This document shows, one piece after another, positions 16,933 to 26,000 of a DNA stretch of 64,000 nt. Positions within the stretch are counted from its first letter, which is position 1. Every line of letters begins with the position of its first letter. A model generated the notes under the pieces. It was not told the DNA's origin. It saw only the letters and a list, made by a program, of their open reading frames with translations, and ran no database searches. Made by a program: the position numbers and the translations under genes. This stretch comes from Chitinophagaceae bacterium (GTDB taxonomy: Bacteria; Bacteroidota; Bacteroidia; Chitinophagales; Chitinophagaceae), in NCBI GenBank assembly GCA_016722465.1, contig JADKJC010000013.1, positions 1,250,946-1,314,945 of the forward strand, written 5' to 3'.

Positions 16933-17973
16933 ATGAGCAGGGCATTAGTAATCAGCGGCGGCGGCTCAAAAGGCGCTTTTGCTGTAGGTGTATTAAAAAA
17001 ATTATTCAACGCATTTCCGGAGCTTGATTTTGACATTTATGTTGGCACCAGCACTGGTTCTTTGATGGCACCCCTGGTTGCCTTGAAAGAAATGGATATG
17101 CTGGAAAAATTATACAGCAATCAAAAAACGGAAGACATTGTATTGACCGGAAGATTGGGTGACAGGATAAATGACGTAAGTATTTTTGATGCCAGCCCAC
17201 TCAAGAGTTTACTGGAGAAAAATTATACTGATCAGCGTTATAACGAAATAAAGGCATCCGGTAAAAAAATATTCCTCACCACTACTTGTCTTCAAAGCGA
17301 AGCACTGGTTGTATTTACTACCAGCGACCATGCAGGTGAGCCCGTAAATTACGAAGCAAAAAAAATTGAGACTGCTGATCATTTCCGCAGGGCAGTATTG
17401 GCTTCTGCCTGCCAGCCAGTTTTTATGCAGCCGGTGAAAGTAAATAAGAATATCGCCGGCGATCCTGCCCGGCATTTTCAATATGTTGATGGCGGCGTAA
17501 GGGAATATGCGGGGGTTCAAATGGCCATTGATAATGGTGCCACCGAAATATTTACCATTTTGCTGTCGCCGGAAGAAACAACAACAGATGCAACAGAATT
17601 AAAAGACCTCTTCTCTATATTAAGAAAAACAATAGATATTTTTACGGATGATGTGGGTAAGAATGACCTCATTATTCCTGCCCAGTACAATGAAGCATTA
17701 CAGTATATAGAAGCAGTAAAAAAGAAAATGATACGCAATGGCATCAGTGCCAGCCAGGTAAAAGACTTCTTTACCATCCGTGGCAGGGAAAGCCCTTATG
17801 AAGACAAAGTGCCGATAAAAATGTACACTTTCAGGCCTAAAGCAGCACTCAATGGCGGGCCCGGCGGTTTAAGCTTTGACCCGGTTGCAATGAAGGATAT
17901 GATTTTAAAAGGCGAGGCTATTGCCAATGATTTCATTGCCGCCCTGGAGCCGGGAGATATCAGCTGGGCATAA
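16933..17973 (+). CDS. Patatin-like phospholipase
   Basis: Patatins are Ser-Asp dyad acyl hydrolases acting on lipids. The 346-residue protein starts at ATG 16933. The frame is open further upstream, but that part overlaps the preceding gene. It has the oxyanion motif GGGSKGA (about 9-15), the nucleophile elbow GTSTGS with Ser40, and the DGG motif with Asp186 in FQYVDGGVRE. No signal peptide or membrane helix is seen, so it is probably cytosolic or delivered by other means. The C-terminal ~130 residues are helical and not typical of the plain patatin core. Substrate preference cannot be read from sequence. Confidence 0.9.
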   Translation: MSRALVISGGGSKGAFAVGVLKKLFNAFPELDFDIYVGTSTGSLMAPLVALKEMDMLEKLYSNQKTEDIVLTGRLGDRINDVSIFDASPLKSLLEKNYTDQRYNEIKASGKKIFLTTTCLQSEALVVFTTSDHAGEPVNYEAKKIETADHFRRAVLASACQPVFMQPVKVNKNIAGDPARHFQYVDGGVREYAGVQMAIDNGATEIFTILLSPEETTTDATELKDLFSILRKTIDIFTDDVGKNDLIIPAQYNEALQYIEAVKKKMIRNGISASQVKDFFTIRGRESPYEDKVPIKMYTFRPKAALNGGPGGLSFDPVAMKDMILKGEAIANDFIAALEPGDISWA

Positions 17974-18046
17974 TTATTTTATTGATTCTAAAACAAATGG
18001 CTGTTCTGGCATAAATTTTACAGTATGATTCATACAAATAACAGGT

Positions 18047-18250
18047 ATGGACAACAGCAACACCAAACAGCAGCATGGCAGTACCATGAATACATACGAA
18101 GACTATCAGAAAGCATATGAAAACTACGAACTGGAGTACTGGTGTAACAAGTTCGGAGTATCAAGAGAAGTGTTGAAACAGGCCATTGCGAAAGTGGGTG
18201 TTTCTGCTGCTGCGGTTGAACAATATATCAAGAGTGTGATAAGTAGTTAA
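18047..18250 (+). CDS. DUF3606-like small protein
   Basis: This is a 67-residue soluble protein. The pattern YEDYQKAYENYELEYWCNKFGVSREVLKQAIAK, then VGVSAAAVEQYI, matches DUF3606, a short family (~60 residues) built around a helix-turn-helix-like WTKKFGVSREQL core. Its function is unknown. It may start at ATG 18047 or at the internal ATG 18086 (MNTYEDYQ); the first 13 residues are polar and poorly constrained. It stands alone between the patatin gene and a bidirectional terminator. Confidence 0.75.
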   Translation: MDNSNTKQQHGSTMNTYEDYQKAYENYELEYWCNKFGVSREVLKQAIAKVGVSAAAVEQYIKSVISS

Positions 18251-18325
18251 AAAGTAAATAACTGATAGCACAGTAACTATTGAATATGATTATCTGTTCC
18301 ACACAATATGAACATATTGGATTAT

Positions 18326-18362
18326 AATAATAAAGGGGCACTTGTGGTGCCCCTTTATTATT
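18326..18362. terminator. Bidirectional intrinsic terminator
   Basis: AATAATAAAGGGGCAC (18326-18341) and GTGCCCCTTTATTATT (18347-18362) pair perfectly over 16 bp with the loop TTGTG. The stem sits between the convergent DUF3606 and accC genes and has A/T flanks that serve both strands. Confidence 0.85.
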
Positions 18363-18407
18363 ATTTCACTGGTTACAAACAGTTCCGTTCAATAACCAGT
18401 TAAAAAT

Positions 18408-19760
18408 CTATACTTTCTTAATTACAAAACTCTCCAAAAACTTGGTATTGAAATTACCATTCCTGAAATCTTCATTCTCCATCAATTGCAGGTGGAATGG
18501 AATGGTTGTTTTCACGCCTTCTATCACATATTCACTCAAGGCCCTGTGCATGGTATCAATGGCTTCTTCCCTGGTTTGTGCCACTGTAATCAGTTTCCCG
18601 ATCATGCTGTCATAATATGGTGGGATGGTATAGCCTGCATACACATGGCTGTCAACCCTCACCCCATGCCCTCCGGGAGTGTGCAATACAGTTATTTTTC
18701 CCGGGCTTGGGCGGAAATCATTGAATGGGTCTTCTGCATTGATGCGGCACTCTATCGCATGCATTTGTGGAAAATAATTACGGCCACTTACTTTATGTCC
18801 CGCTGCAATCTTTATTTGTTCTTTGATGAGGTCAAAATTGATCACTTCTTCCGTAACGCAGTGCTCTACCTGGATACGGGTGTTCATTTCCATGAAATAA
18901 AAGTTGCGGTGTTTGTCCACTAAAAACTCTACAGTACCCACTCCCTCATAATTAATAGAGGAAGCTGCTTTAATGGCGGCTTCTCCCATCCTGCCCCTTA
19001 GGTCATCCGTCATAAAAGGAGAAGGTGCTTCCTCCACCAATTTCTGATGACGGCGCTGGATACTACAGTCTCTTTCACTTAAGTGGCACACATTTCCAAA
19101 CTGGTCACCCGCCACCTGTATCTCAATATGCCTGGGCTCCTCTACAAATTTCTCCATATAGATACCATCATTTTTAAAGGAGGCAGCTGCCTCCGTTTTG
19201 GCATCTTCAAACGCTTTCTCAATTTCCTGTTCACTCCATACTACCCTCATACCTTTTCCACCACCACCAGCTGTAGCTTTTAATATAACAGGATAGCCTA
19301 CCAGTTTGGCTGATTCCTTTGCATGCTCCACACTTTCAAGCAAACCTTCCACACCCGGCACTACCGGTACACCTGCGGTGATCATCGTTTGCTTGGCGGT
19401 GATCTTATCCCCCATTGCATTGATCATATCCGGAGTAGGCCCTATGAACTTGATGCCACTTTCCGTACATATCTGTGCAAACCTGGCATTCTCTGCCAAA
19501 AAACCATAGCCAGGATGGATCGCATCCGCATTGGTAATTTCAGCAGCCGCCATAATATGAGGTATATTCAGGTAAGAATCAACACTGGCGGGTTTACCGA
19601 TACAAACAGCTTCATCCGCAAATTTTACATGCAGGCTGTCCTTATCGGCAGTAGAATATATAGCTACCGTTTTGATGCCCATTTCTTTACAGGTACGTAT
19701 CACACGTAAAGCAATTTCACCACGGTTTGCAATCAGTATTTTTTTGAACACGGGAAACAA
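18408..19760 (-). CDS. accC: Acetyl-CoA carboxylase biotin carboxylase subunit
   Basis: AccC carboxylates the biotin on AccB using ATP and bicarbonate, the first half-reaction of acetyl-CoA carboxylase in fatty acid synthesis. The 450-residue length is standard. The N-terminal biotin carboxylase fold ([37 protein letters not shown]) leads to an ATP-grasp domain ([15 protein letters not shown], the [20 protein letters not shown] block, [32 protein letters not shown] with metal/catalytic residues). The C-terminal lobe has [13 protein letters not shown] and [10 protein letters not shown]. The accB gene is 77 bp upstream on the same strand, so they form an operon. Acyl-CoA carboxylases of wider specificity use similar subunits, but the pairing with a stand-alone AccB favours the fatty-acid enzyme. 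Confidence 0.95.
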   Translation of the reverse strand: MFPVFKKILIANRGEIALRVIRTCKEMGIKTVAIYSTADKDSLHVKFADEAVCIGKPASVDSYLNIPHIMAAAEITNADAIHPGYGFLAENARFAQICTESGIKFIGPTPDMINAMGDKITAKQTMITAGVPVVPGVEGLLESVEHAKESAKLVGYPVILKATAGGGGKGMRVVWSEQEIEKAFEDAKTEAAASFKNDGIYMEKFVEEPRHIEIQVAGDQFGNVCHLSERDCSIQRRHQKLVEEAPSPFMTDDLRGRMGEAAIKAASSINYEGVGTVEFLVDKHRNFYFMEMNTRIQVEHCVTEEVINFDLIKEQIKIAAGHKVSGRNYFPQMHAIECRINAEDPFNDFRPSPGKITVLHTPGGHGVRVDSHVYAGYTIPPYYDSMIGKLITVAQTREEAIDTMHRALSEYVIEGVKTTIPFHLQLMENEDFRNGNFNTKFLESFVIKKV

Positions 19761-19840
19761 GTTAAAAGTTAAAAGTAAAAAGTAAAAAATTGAAAAGCAC
19801 GTGGCACACGTTTGCCTTTTGCCTGTTGACTTTTTACTTA
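19761..19840. repeat. Low-complexity inverted repeat between accB and accC
   Basis: AAGTAAAAAGT (19773-19783) is the exact reverse complement of ACTTTTTACTT (19829-19839). The second arm overlaps the accB stop codon (19838-19840). The interior has tandem-like TTAAAAGT and TTTGCC units. It may be a small dispersed REP-like element or a processing hairpin between two cotranscribed genes. Confidence 0.5.
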
Positions 19841-20311
19841 GTTTGGTTCTACCAGGAACAAAGGCTGGTCGTATTCAACAGGGCTGGCATCATCTACCAG
19901 CACTTTTACAATCTTGCCGCTTACTTCACTTTCAATTTCATTGAACAATTTCATCGCTTCAATAATGCATACGACTTTGCCTACAGCAATGTCATCGCCT
20001 ACATTGGCAAATATTGGTTTACCCGGTCCGCTCTGGCGGTAGAATGTGCCGATCATCGGGCTCTTAATGGTTACAAGATTGTCTGCTTTGGGAGCTGGTG
20101 CTGGTTCAGCAGGAGTAGCAGCTACAGGTGCCGGTGCTGCAGGAGCCGGAGCGGCTTGCGGGGCAAAACTGCCTGCATTGGCAACAATATGCTGAACGGG
20201 GTCCTTCTTTTGCTTTATAGTAATTTTAGTGCCCTCCTCTTCAATGGTAATTTCGCCGATGTTGGTTTTATTAATGAGCTTCACCAGCTCCTGAATTTGT
20301 TTGATGTCCAT
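19838..20311 (-). CDS. accB: Acetyl-CoA carboxylase biotin carboxyl carrier protein
   Basis: AccB carries the covalently bound biotin between the carboxylase and carboxyltransferase of acetyl-CoA carboxylase. The 157-residue protein has an N-terminal helical/strand segment ([27 protein letters not shown]), an Ala/Pro-rich flexible linker (about 55-85, [21 protein letters not shown]) and a C-terminal biotinyl domain. The biotinylation motif is [10 protein letters not shown], with the acceptor Lys in the hairpin; a Leu after the Lys is typical of AccB. The thumb-like insertion ([19 protein letters not shown]) of AccB-type domains is present. Here accB is followed by accC in the usual order, with efp further upstream. 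Confidence 0.95.
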   Translation of the reverse strand: MDIKQIQELVKLINKTNIGEITIEEEGTKITIKQKKDPVQHIVANAGSFAPQAAPAPAAPAPVAATPAEPAPAPKADNLVTIKSPMIGTFYRQSGPGKPIFANVGDDIAVGKVVCIIEAMKLFNEIESEVSGKIVKVLVDDASPVEYDQPLFLVEPN

Positions 20312-20484
20312 GATAAAGAATTAAGTGGTTTTTTTAAGCAATCGGGCAGCTAAGGTAGGGAATGATTTTTCAAAACGCCAATTATTTTGAAAAATATAAA
20401 ATCACAAAAAATCTATTTTTTGGGGACAAAATGAGCAAAATCCTTAAAAAAAACCCTAAAACAGGGCAAAAATGGCCTAAATCT

Positions 20485-20516
20485 AAAAGGGTTGATTTTT
20501 TACAATCAACCCTTTT
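20485..20516 (-). terminator. Intrinsic terminator after efp
   Basis: AAAAGGGTTGATT (20485-20497) and AATCAACCCTTTT (20504-20516) pair perfectly, 13 bp with a 6-nt loop. The hairpin lies 8 bp beyond the efp stop and separates efp from accB. The rest of the efp-accB gap (20312-20484) holds nothing recognisable. Confidence 0.75.
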
Positions 20517-20524
20517 TAAATCAG

Positions 20525-21097
20525 TTATGCATGATCTTTTACTCTTTCTACATACTCCCCGGTTTTGGAATTAACCCTGATCAACTCCCCTTCATTTACA
20601 AATAAAGGTACATTCACGGTTGCACCTGTTTCCACGGTGGCAGGTTTCAATGTTTTAGTAGCAGTATCACCCCTCATACCCGGCTCGCTGTAAGTTACCA
20701 GTAATACAATTTTGTCAGGTAATTCCACCCCCATCGGCTGTTCTGTTTCGCCATTGATCAGCACGGATACTTCCTGGCCATCTTTTAAAAACTTATGCCC
20801 TTCCACCATTGTTTCAGGCACAGTAATCTGTTCAAAAGTTTCAGTATCCATAAAACTGTAGCCGGTATCATCCTTGTATAAATATTGAAAAGGCCTTTTC
20901 TCAACCCTTACAGGGAAAATGGTTTCACCACTGTTCCAGGTAAGTTCGATGGTACGGGTATTATCCACACCTTTTAATTTAGCCCAAACCTTTGCTGCTG
21001 CACGGGCTGTTTTGTTTTGCCCGAATTCAATTACGCTGTACAAACTACCATCTACTTTGATGATAAGACCTGAACGCATGTCTGCTGTAGTTGCCAT
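20525..21097 (-). CDS. efp: Translation elongation factor P with arginine at the loop tip
   Basis: EF-P binds between the ribosomal P and E sites and rescues stalling at polyproline. The 190-residue protein has the three-beta-barrel length and family blocks (MRSGLIIKVDGSLYSVIEF at the start; VELPDKIVLLVTYSEPG; GDTATKTLKPATVETGA; NEGELIRVNSKTGEYVERV at the end). The modified loop reads FGQNKTARAAAKVW. The tip residue is Arg32 in the setting NKTAR, rather than the usual PGKG lysine. Arg-type EF-Ps of Pseudomonas and Neisseria have NKSGR and are rhamnosylated at Arg32 by EarP. No EarP, EpmA or EpmB gene is in this window, so the modification here is unknown. Confidence 0.95.
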   Translation of the reverse strand: MATTADMRSGLIIKVDGSLYSVIEFGQNKTARAAAKVWAKLKGVDNTRTIELTWNSGETIFPVRVEKRPFQYLYKDDTGYSFMDTETFEQITVPETMVEGHKFLKDGQEVSVLINGETEQPMGVELPDKIVLLVTYSEPGMRGDTATKTLKPATVETGATVNVPLFVNEGELIRVNSKTGEYVERVKDHA

Positions 21098-21187
21098 GAT
21101 TTTTGTTGTTTATTGTTATGAGTTACGGGTTACGGCTTCAATATACTTCAATCGTCGTTCGTAACTCCAGATTCAGTTGTTGGGCAG

Positions 21188-21195
21188 CAAAAGTA
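21188..21195 (-). promoter_or_regulatory. Possible -7 box of efp
   Basis: On the - strand TACTTTTG (21195-21188) matches TAnnTTTG. No TTG is found at the right distance upstream. It would give a leader of about 85 nt. Confidence 0.35.
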
Positions 21196-21311
21196 GTGAT
21201 ACTATTGAAAAGTAGGAAATTTGCTTATAGCAAAGTGCAAACAGGCTTTACAGGCTTTGATTAACCATACCTTTTAAATGAAAGCCAGTAGCTTTACGAA
21301 AAATTGAAACA

Positions 21312-21806
21312 TTGAAAAAGATTTTGTTATTGTCGTTGCTGGTAAGCTGTTCTGCAACCAGTGGCGCACAACCCGATGCAGCCTCCACAGTGAAAAACAT
21401 TCAAACCCTCTTGCCATTCAGGCTCACGCTGTTGCCAGACAGTACGGAGTTCAGCAGTGAGCAATTACAAAAAAACAAACCGGTTGTATTGATGTTCTTC
21501 AACCCCGACTGTGAGCATTGTCAACGGCAGACAAAAGAACTACTGGCCTATAAACGGGAGTTAAAAGATATACAGATCGTAATGGCCAGTTCATTGCCAT
21601 TTCAGTTGATAAAGGAATTTTATGACGACTATAAGATTGCATCGATGCCAAATGTCATTATGGGACTCGACGAAAATTACATTCTCCGGGTAAAATACAG
21701 ACCAACGAATTTCCCTTCATTATTTATTTACGACAGCAACCACCAACTGGCAAAAGTATTTGCAGGTAACATAGGGGTACCAACAATCATAGATGCATTG
21801 AAATAA
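21312..21806 (+). CDS. Exported thioredoxin-fold protein
   Basis: This protein of 164 residues starts at TTG 21312, since no ATG fits. The N-terminus LKKILLLSLLVSCSATSGAQ is a signal peptide. The LVSC could also act as a lipobox, making it a lipoprotein with lipidated Cys13. The core is a thioredoxin/TlpA-like fold: VVLMFFNPDCEHCQRQTKEL with a CEHC redox motif (Cys-Glu-His-Cys), then IQIVMASSLP and a late FPSLFIYDSN with the cis-Pro of the fold (FPS). It probably acts as a periplasmic disulfide reductase or as a conserved redox-sensing lipoprotein. It has no same-strand gene close upstream and mdh follows 86 bp downstream. Confidence 0.75.
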   Translation: MKKILLLSLLVSCSATSGAQPDAASTVKNIQTLLPFRLTLLPDSTEFSSEQLQKNKPVVLMFFNPDCEHCQRQTKELLAYKRELKDIQIVMASSLPFQLIKEFYDDYKIASMPNVIMGLDENYILRVKYRPTNFPSLFIYDSNHQLAKVFAGNIGVPTIIDALK

Positions 21807-21843
21807 ACTGACGCTTATCACTCATCACAATGTTGTATTCTAT

Positions 21844-21851
21844 TACCTTTG
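21844..21851 (+). promoter_or_regulatory. Possible -7 box of mdh
   Basis: TACCTTTG at 21844-21851 matches TAnnTTTG, 41 bp before ATG 21893. No well-placed TTG is seen upstream. Confidence 0.4.
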
Positions 21852-21892
21852 CCCCACAAATTTTAATCATATAATCATAAAATGTTTTTATC

Positions 21893-22822
21893 ATGAAAGT
21901 AACCGTTGTAGGTGCAGGTGCAGTAGGCGCTACCTGTGCTGATAATATTGCCCGTAAAGAACTTTGTTCTGAATTGGTTTTACTGGATATCAAAGAAGGG
22001 ATTGCAGAAGGCAAGGCGCAGGATATGATGCAGACTGCCACCCTGCTCGGCTTTGACACAAAGATTGTTGGCAGCACCAATGATTATACAAAAACTGCCA
22101 ACAGTGATGTAGTAGTTATTACAAGTGGCCTGCCACGCAAACCAGGCATGACCCGTGAAGAACTGATCGGTGTAAATGCAGGCATTGTAAAAGGCGTTTG
22201 CGAAAATATCTTAAAACACTCTCCCAATGCCATCATCATTGTAATTAGCAACCCGATGGATACCATGACCTACCTGGCTTTGAAATCAACGGGCTTACCA
22301 AAAAACAGGATTATAGGTATGGGTGGCACTTTAGACAGCAGCCGCTTTAAATACCAGCTGAGCCAACACCTGGGCTGCAGCCCATCTGACCTGAATGCAG
22401 TAGTAGTAGGTGGCCATGGCGATACTACCATGATTCCATTGATCAGCAAAGCAACCTGGAACAGTGTTCCCGTTACTAAATTCTTATCTGCAGAGCAGCA
22501 GGAGAAAATTGTAAAAGATACGATGGTGGGTGGCGCTACCTTAACTGCATTGATCGGCACTTCTGCATGGTATGCGCCAGGCGCTGCCGGAGCTGCATTG
22601 GTAGAAAGCATTTTACGTGATGAAAAGAAATTATTTACCTGCTGCGTGGCATTGGATGGTGAGTACGGACAAAAGGATATTTGTCTTGGTGTACCGGTTA
22701 CCATCGGCAGGAGCGGCTGGGAAAAAATAATCGACTTCGATCTGAATGCAGAGGAGAAAGCAGCTTTTGAAAAAAGTGCTGCTGCAGTAAAAAGCATGAA
22801 TGATGTACTGGCTACTTTGTAA
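21893..22822 (+). CDS. mdh: NAD-dependent malate dehydrogenase
   Basis: This enzyme interconverts malate and oxaloacetate in the TCA cycle. The 309-residue protein belongs to the LDH-like MDH subgroup. It has an N-terminal Rossmann motif GAGAVGATCADNIA, with Asp at the end of strand 2 (LVLLDI) specifying NAD. The substrate-loop residues are in SGLPRKPGMTREEL, where the loop arginines distinguish MDH from LDH. VISNPMDTMTYLA follows, and the catalytic His is in VGGHGDTTMIPL. The start ATG 21893 is unambiguous because the Rossmann motif begins at residue 7. It ends at a strong terminator. Confidence 0.95.
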   Translation: MKVTVVGAGAVGATCADNIARKELCSELVLLDIKEGIAEGKAQDMMQTATLLGFDTKIVGSTNDYTKTANSDVVVITSGLPRKPGMTREELIGVNAGIVKGVCENILKHSPNAIIIVISNPMDTMTYLALKSTGLPKNRIIGMGGTLDSSRFKYQLSQHLGCSPSDLNAVVVGGHGDTTMIPLISKATWNSVPVTKFLSAEQQEKIVKDTMVGGATLTALIGTSAWYAPGAAGAALVESILRDEKKLFTCCVALDGEYGQKDICLGVPVTIGRSGWEKIIDFDLNAEEKAAFEKSAAAVKSMNDVLATL

Positions 22823-22842
22823 TTTAATTTTCCGTATTGATA

Positions 22843-22871
22843 AAAACCTCCTGCCTAAAACAGGAGGTTTT
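22843..22871 (+). terminator. Intrinsic terminator of mdh
   Basis: AAAACCTCCTG (22843-22853) and CAGGAGGTTTT (22861-22871) pair perfectly with a 7-nt loop and are followed by TTTT, 20 bp after the mdh stop. Confidence 0.9.
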
Positions 22872-22994
22872 TTTATTGAAATAAGCGATAGATGCGGGGG
22901 TAGAACAGTGCTGATACGGATTGTTTTGCAAAGCAACATTCATATCGGTTCCGATCCGCCCAATCAGCGGCATGCCTGTTCCATTTCTTTGTAC

Positions 22995-23026
22995 AAAAAA
23001 GCCCGTAAGCTTTCACTTACAGGCTT
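22995..23026 (-). terminator. Intrinsic terminator of the large adhesin gene
   Basis: The arms 22999-23009 and 23016-23026 form an 11-bp stem (one G-T wobble). On the - strand the stem is followed by T6. It lies 22 bp after the stop at 23048. Confidence 0.85.
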
Positions 23027-23047
23027 AAAGTTTTTGTTATAGAAAAT

Positions 23048-26000
23048 TTATTTACACACTATCATTACACTCACAAAAGATGTTTTCTTATCCGGGCCAA
23101 CCACTTCCAGCTGGTAAGTGCCTGCTGTGAGCGTTGATGGATAAACAATCATTTCTGTGGCAGTGGTTTTAGCATGTACGATTTGCTTTTTCAATACCGG
23201 TTGCCCTGCTGCATTCAATAACCTTGTGTTATAAATCCCTGCCGGCATGGTATTCATCTGCAAACCGATGCTGCCATCAGTAACCGGGTTGGGATAAACA
23301 TACAGCTGTGATTTTGTTTTGGCAACTTTCACCTTCACTGCTTCTGTATAATCAAAAGCACCGGAATTACTGATACCTTTTATACGGTAGTAATAAATAC
23401 CTGGTGCAGGATCTATATCAAGCGAATTGTAAGCAGCGGTTGTTGCAGTACCACCCTTTGCCAATGTAGTCCCCACGTTTTCAAAGCTGACGCCATCGGA
23501 AGAACGTTCTACTTCATAGCGGTTGATATCTTCTTCTTCATTTTCCATGCTCCAGTTTACCAGCACATCACTCACCACCATGTCAGCATGAATATGATGG
23601 AACCGCACTGCTTTTTTAAATACAATATAAAAGCGGTTGGCAGCAGCAGAACCAGCATCCCCATTCACTTCAAAATCAACCCAGGTATCGCCGTTCATAT
23701 TGACAGGCGTACTGGTCTTTAAATAGGAGTCTTCCAGGTATCCTGCAAGGTTCCTTTCTGCCAGGCGTTTGCTGGTAACATTAAAGCGGTAATGCAGTTG
23801 CCTTGTGCGTTTAAAACTAAAGAACATCGTGTCATTTGCTTTCAGCAATGGCCTGCGTTCCAGTATAAAGTAATTGTTCTTGTTAACGATACTGAAAGTC
23901 TCATTAATGTTGGTAAACTTCAATGCATCCAGCTGGTCAGCATCATTTGAATACTGGCTGTTGAATTCTGCCAATGCACCATCTGCCAATATTGTACTGC
24001 CATCAGCATTCACGGTGAAAATATTGGCTGCCAGTGAAGCGTTTTGCCTGTTCTGTGGTCTGAACAGTGTAAGGTTATTGGTGGAAGATTTTGATGCTTC
24101 ATTGAAGGTAACCGTTGGTGAGCCTGCAACATTGGTTTCAACAACGATCGCCTGTTTTGATTGTATAATCTGCGTTTGGGTACTGGCCGGCACCGGGCTT
24201 CCCAGGGCCATATCAAATACCACATATCCACCCACAGTATTCAAATTCGGATCCCATGCCTGGAATTTATTGGCCACTCCACTCTTGCCCAGCAGCGCAA
24301 AATCAACCGGTGAAGCATAAGGATTACCGATAACAGCATACTTGTTAATGCCGGCACTCGGGTTGGCATTGAATGTATAACTCTGTACCTGTATCATGCC
24401 AGTATCCTTCAAAGTAGTTTCAACAACAGTACCGTTTGGATTGAACGCATCCACATTCGCAGGCGTTCTGTCGCCACGTACAAACATAAAGTAGCCAATA
24501 TTATCAGGAGAACCTGCAACACCTGCCGTACCTGAAATGCGGTTGGCCTTAGTATCTCCAACACCATCAAAAGCGCTGGTTAACTGGTTGAATGTTTTCA
24601 AAGAGAAATTATGCTGCACGGTAACATCCAGCCCGTTAGCTACTGTTTCATTAGGACCGCTGATATAAGTACCCACACCAATTGGTGATGCACCACCTAC
24701 CTGCCATGAATTGAACAGGGTTTTTGTTGCATCTACGGTTACCGGTGCAGTAATCAGCCTCCAGGCTCTTCTTGGCGGAAAATACCTTTCCACTACAAAC
24801 TTACCGGTACCATAAGTAATATTGGCTGCTGCTGAAACCGGCGCTACCCTTGCAGTATTGGTTGCTGTAGATTTTAAGTTCAGGAAATTATTTCCCAATG
24901 CAAGTGTAACACTGTTGTTAATGGACAATGCATTTTCAACATCTGTTTCACCTGAAAGGGATTTAATGCCGGTATTAGACAAGGTTAAATTATTATAAGT
25001 ATAGCCCGGAGTAGTTGCCGCTGTAAACGCAGTGATTGATTGGGCACCGCTGCCATTATAATCCACCGTACTATTGGTAAATGTATAGAGATTGGTGCCT
25101 TTGGTAAAAGTGCCGGCAATACCAATGGTGCCGGCAGTTGACATATCACGGTCTCCGGTTGAAGAAGAAACAAGATTAAAATAATTTTCTGCAGCAATGG
25201 TTTGGCTGGCAGCACTATTGTAAGATACTGTTCCTGTTCCGCTGGTGAACGTAGAGGCTGTCTTGGTCCAGCTGCCTGATTGCAAATTAAATGTACCCCC
25301 ACCTGTCATGTTTAAAGCGGCACCATTATTAAGTACAAAATTGCCATTCACGTTGATCACATCCGCAGCATTGCCGGTAGAGAGGGATTTATTATCAACG
25401 GTTAAGTTAAAGCAGTCTGCACTATTGCCATACTGGGTTGCGTTGGCGGCATAGGTAACATTATCCACCACACAGTTATTAGTTGCACTATTGTCAATGG
25501 TAACACTGATTGCAGCGTTTGGAATCTCACGGGTATCCCAGTTATTACAATCAAACCAATCCACATTTTTGGTGCCTGTCCATTTACCATCCACTGGTAC
25601 ACCTGGAGTTATAGTCAGATTACAATGAGTGCCCGTAGCATAATTAACTGCTGCTCCGTCATATAAAGCATTGGATGCATAAGTAGCCCAGTTAGCACTA
25701 TTATTAATTCTGGCTATCCATCCCAGCCTGGTTGCAGGCGTTACCAAATCACCTGTATATTTTGTTTTTCCCGGATCTACCAGCAGGTTTAAGTTAGTAG
25801 AAAAACAGCTCATCTGTGGATATAATCTTGATCCCTTGGTGGTCCATGTTATAGGGGTATTTCCTATATTGGCTTTCCAGTTAACACCTGTCCAGCCATA
25901 TAATATTCTGCCATCAGTAGTCGCATCATGTCCATTAGATATGGCTGATGTCCAGCTTCCACCCTGTGAAAACCAAACCTGGTCTTCAGCGTTAAGATTA

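Noticed and set aside
19790..20353. Long + strand frame over accB
   Set aside because: It is antisense to accB, whose biotinyl domain and motif are unmistakable.
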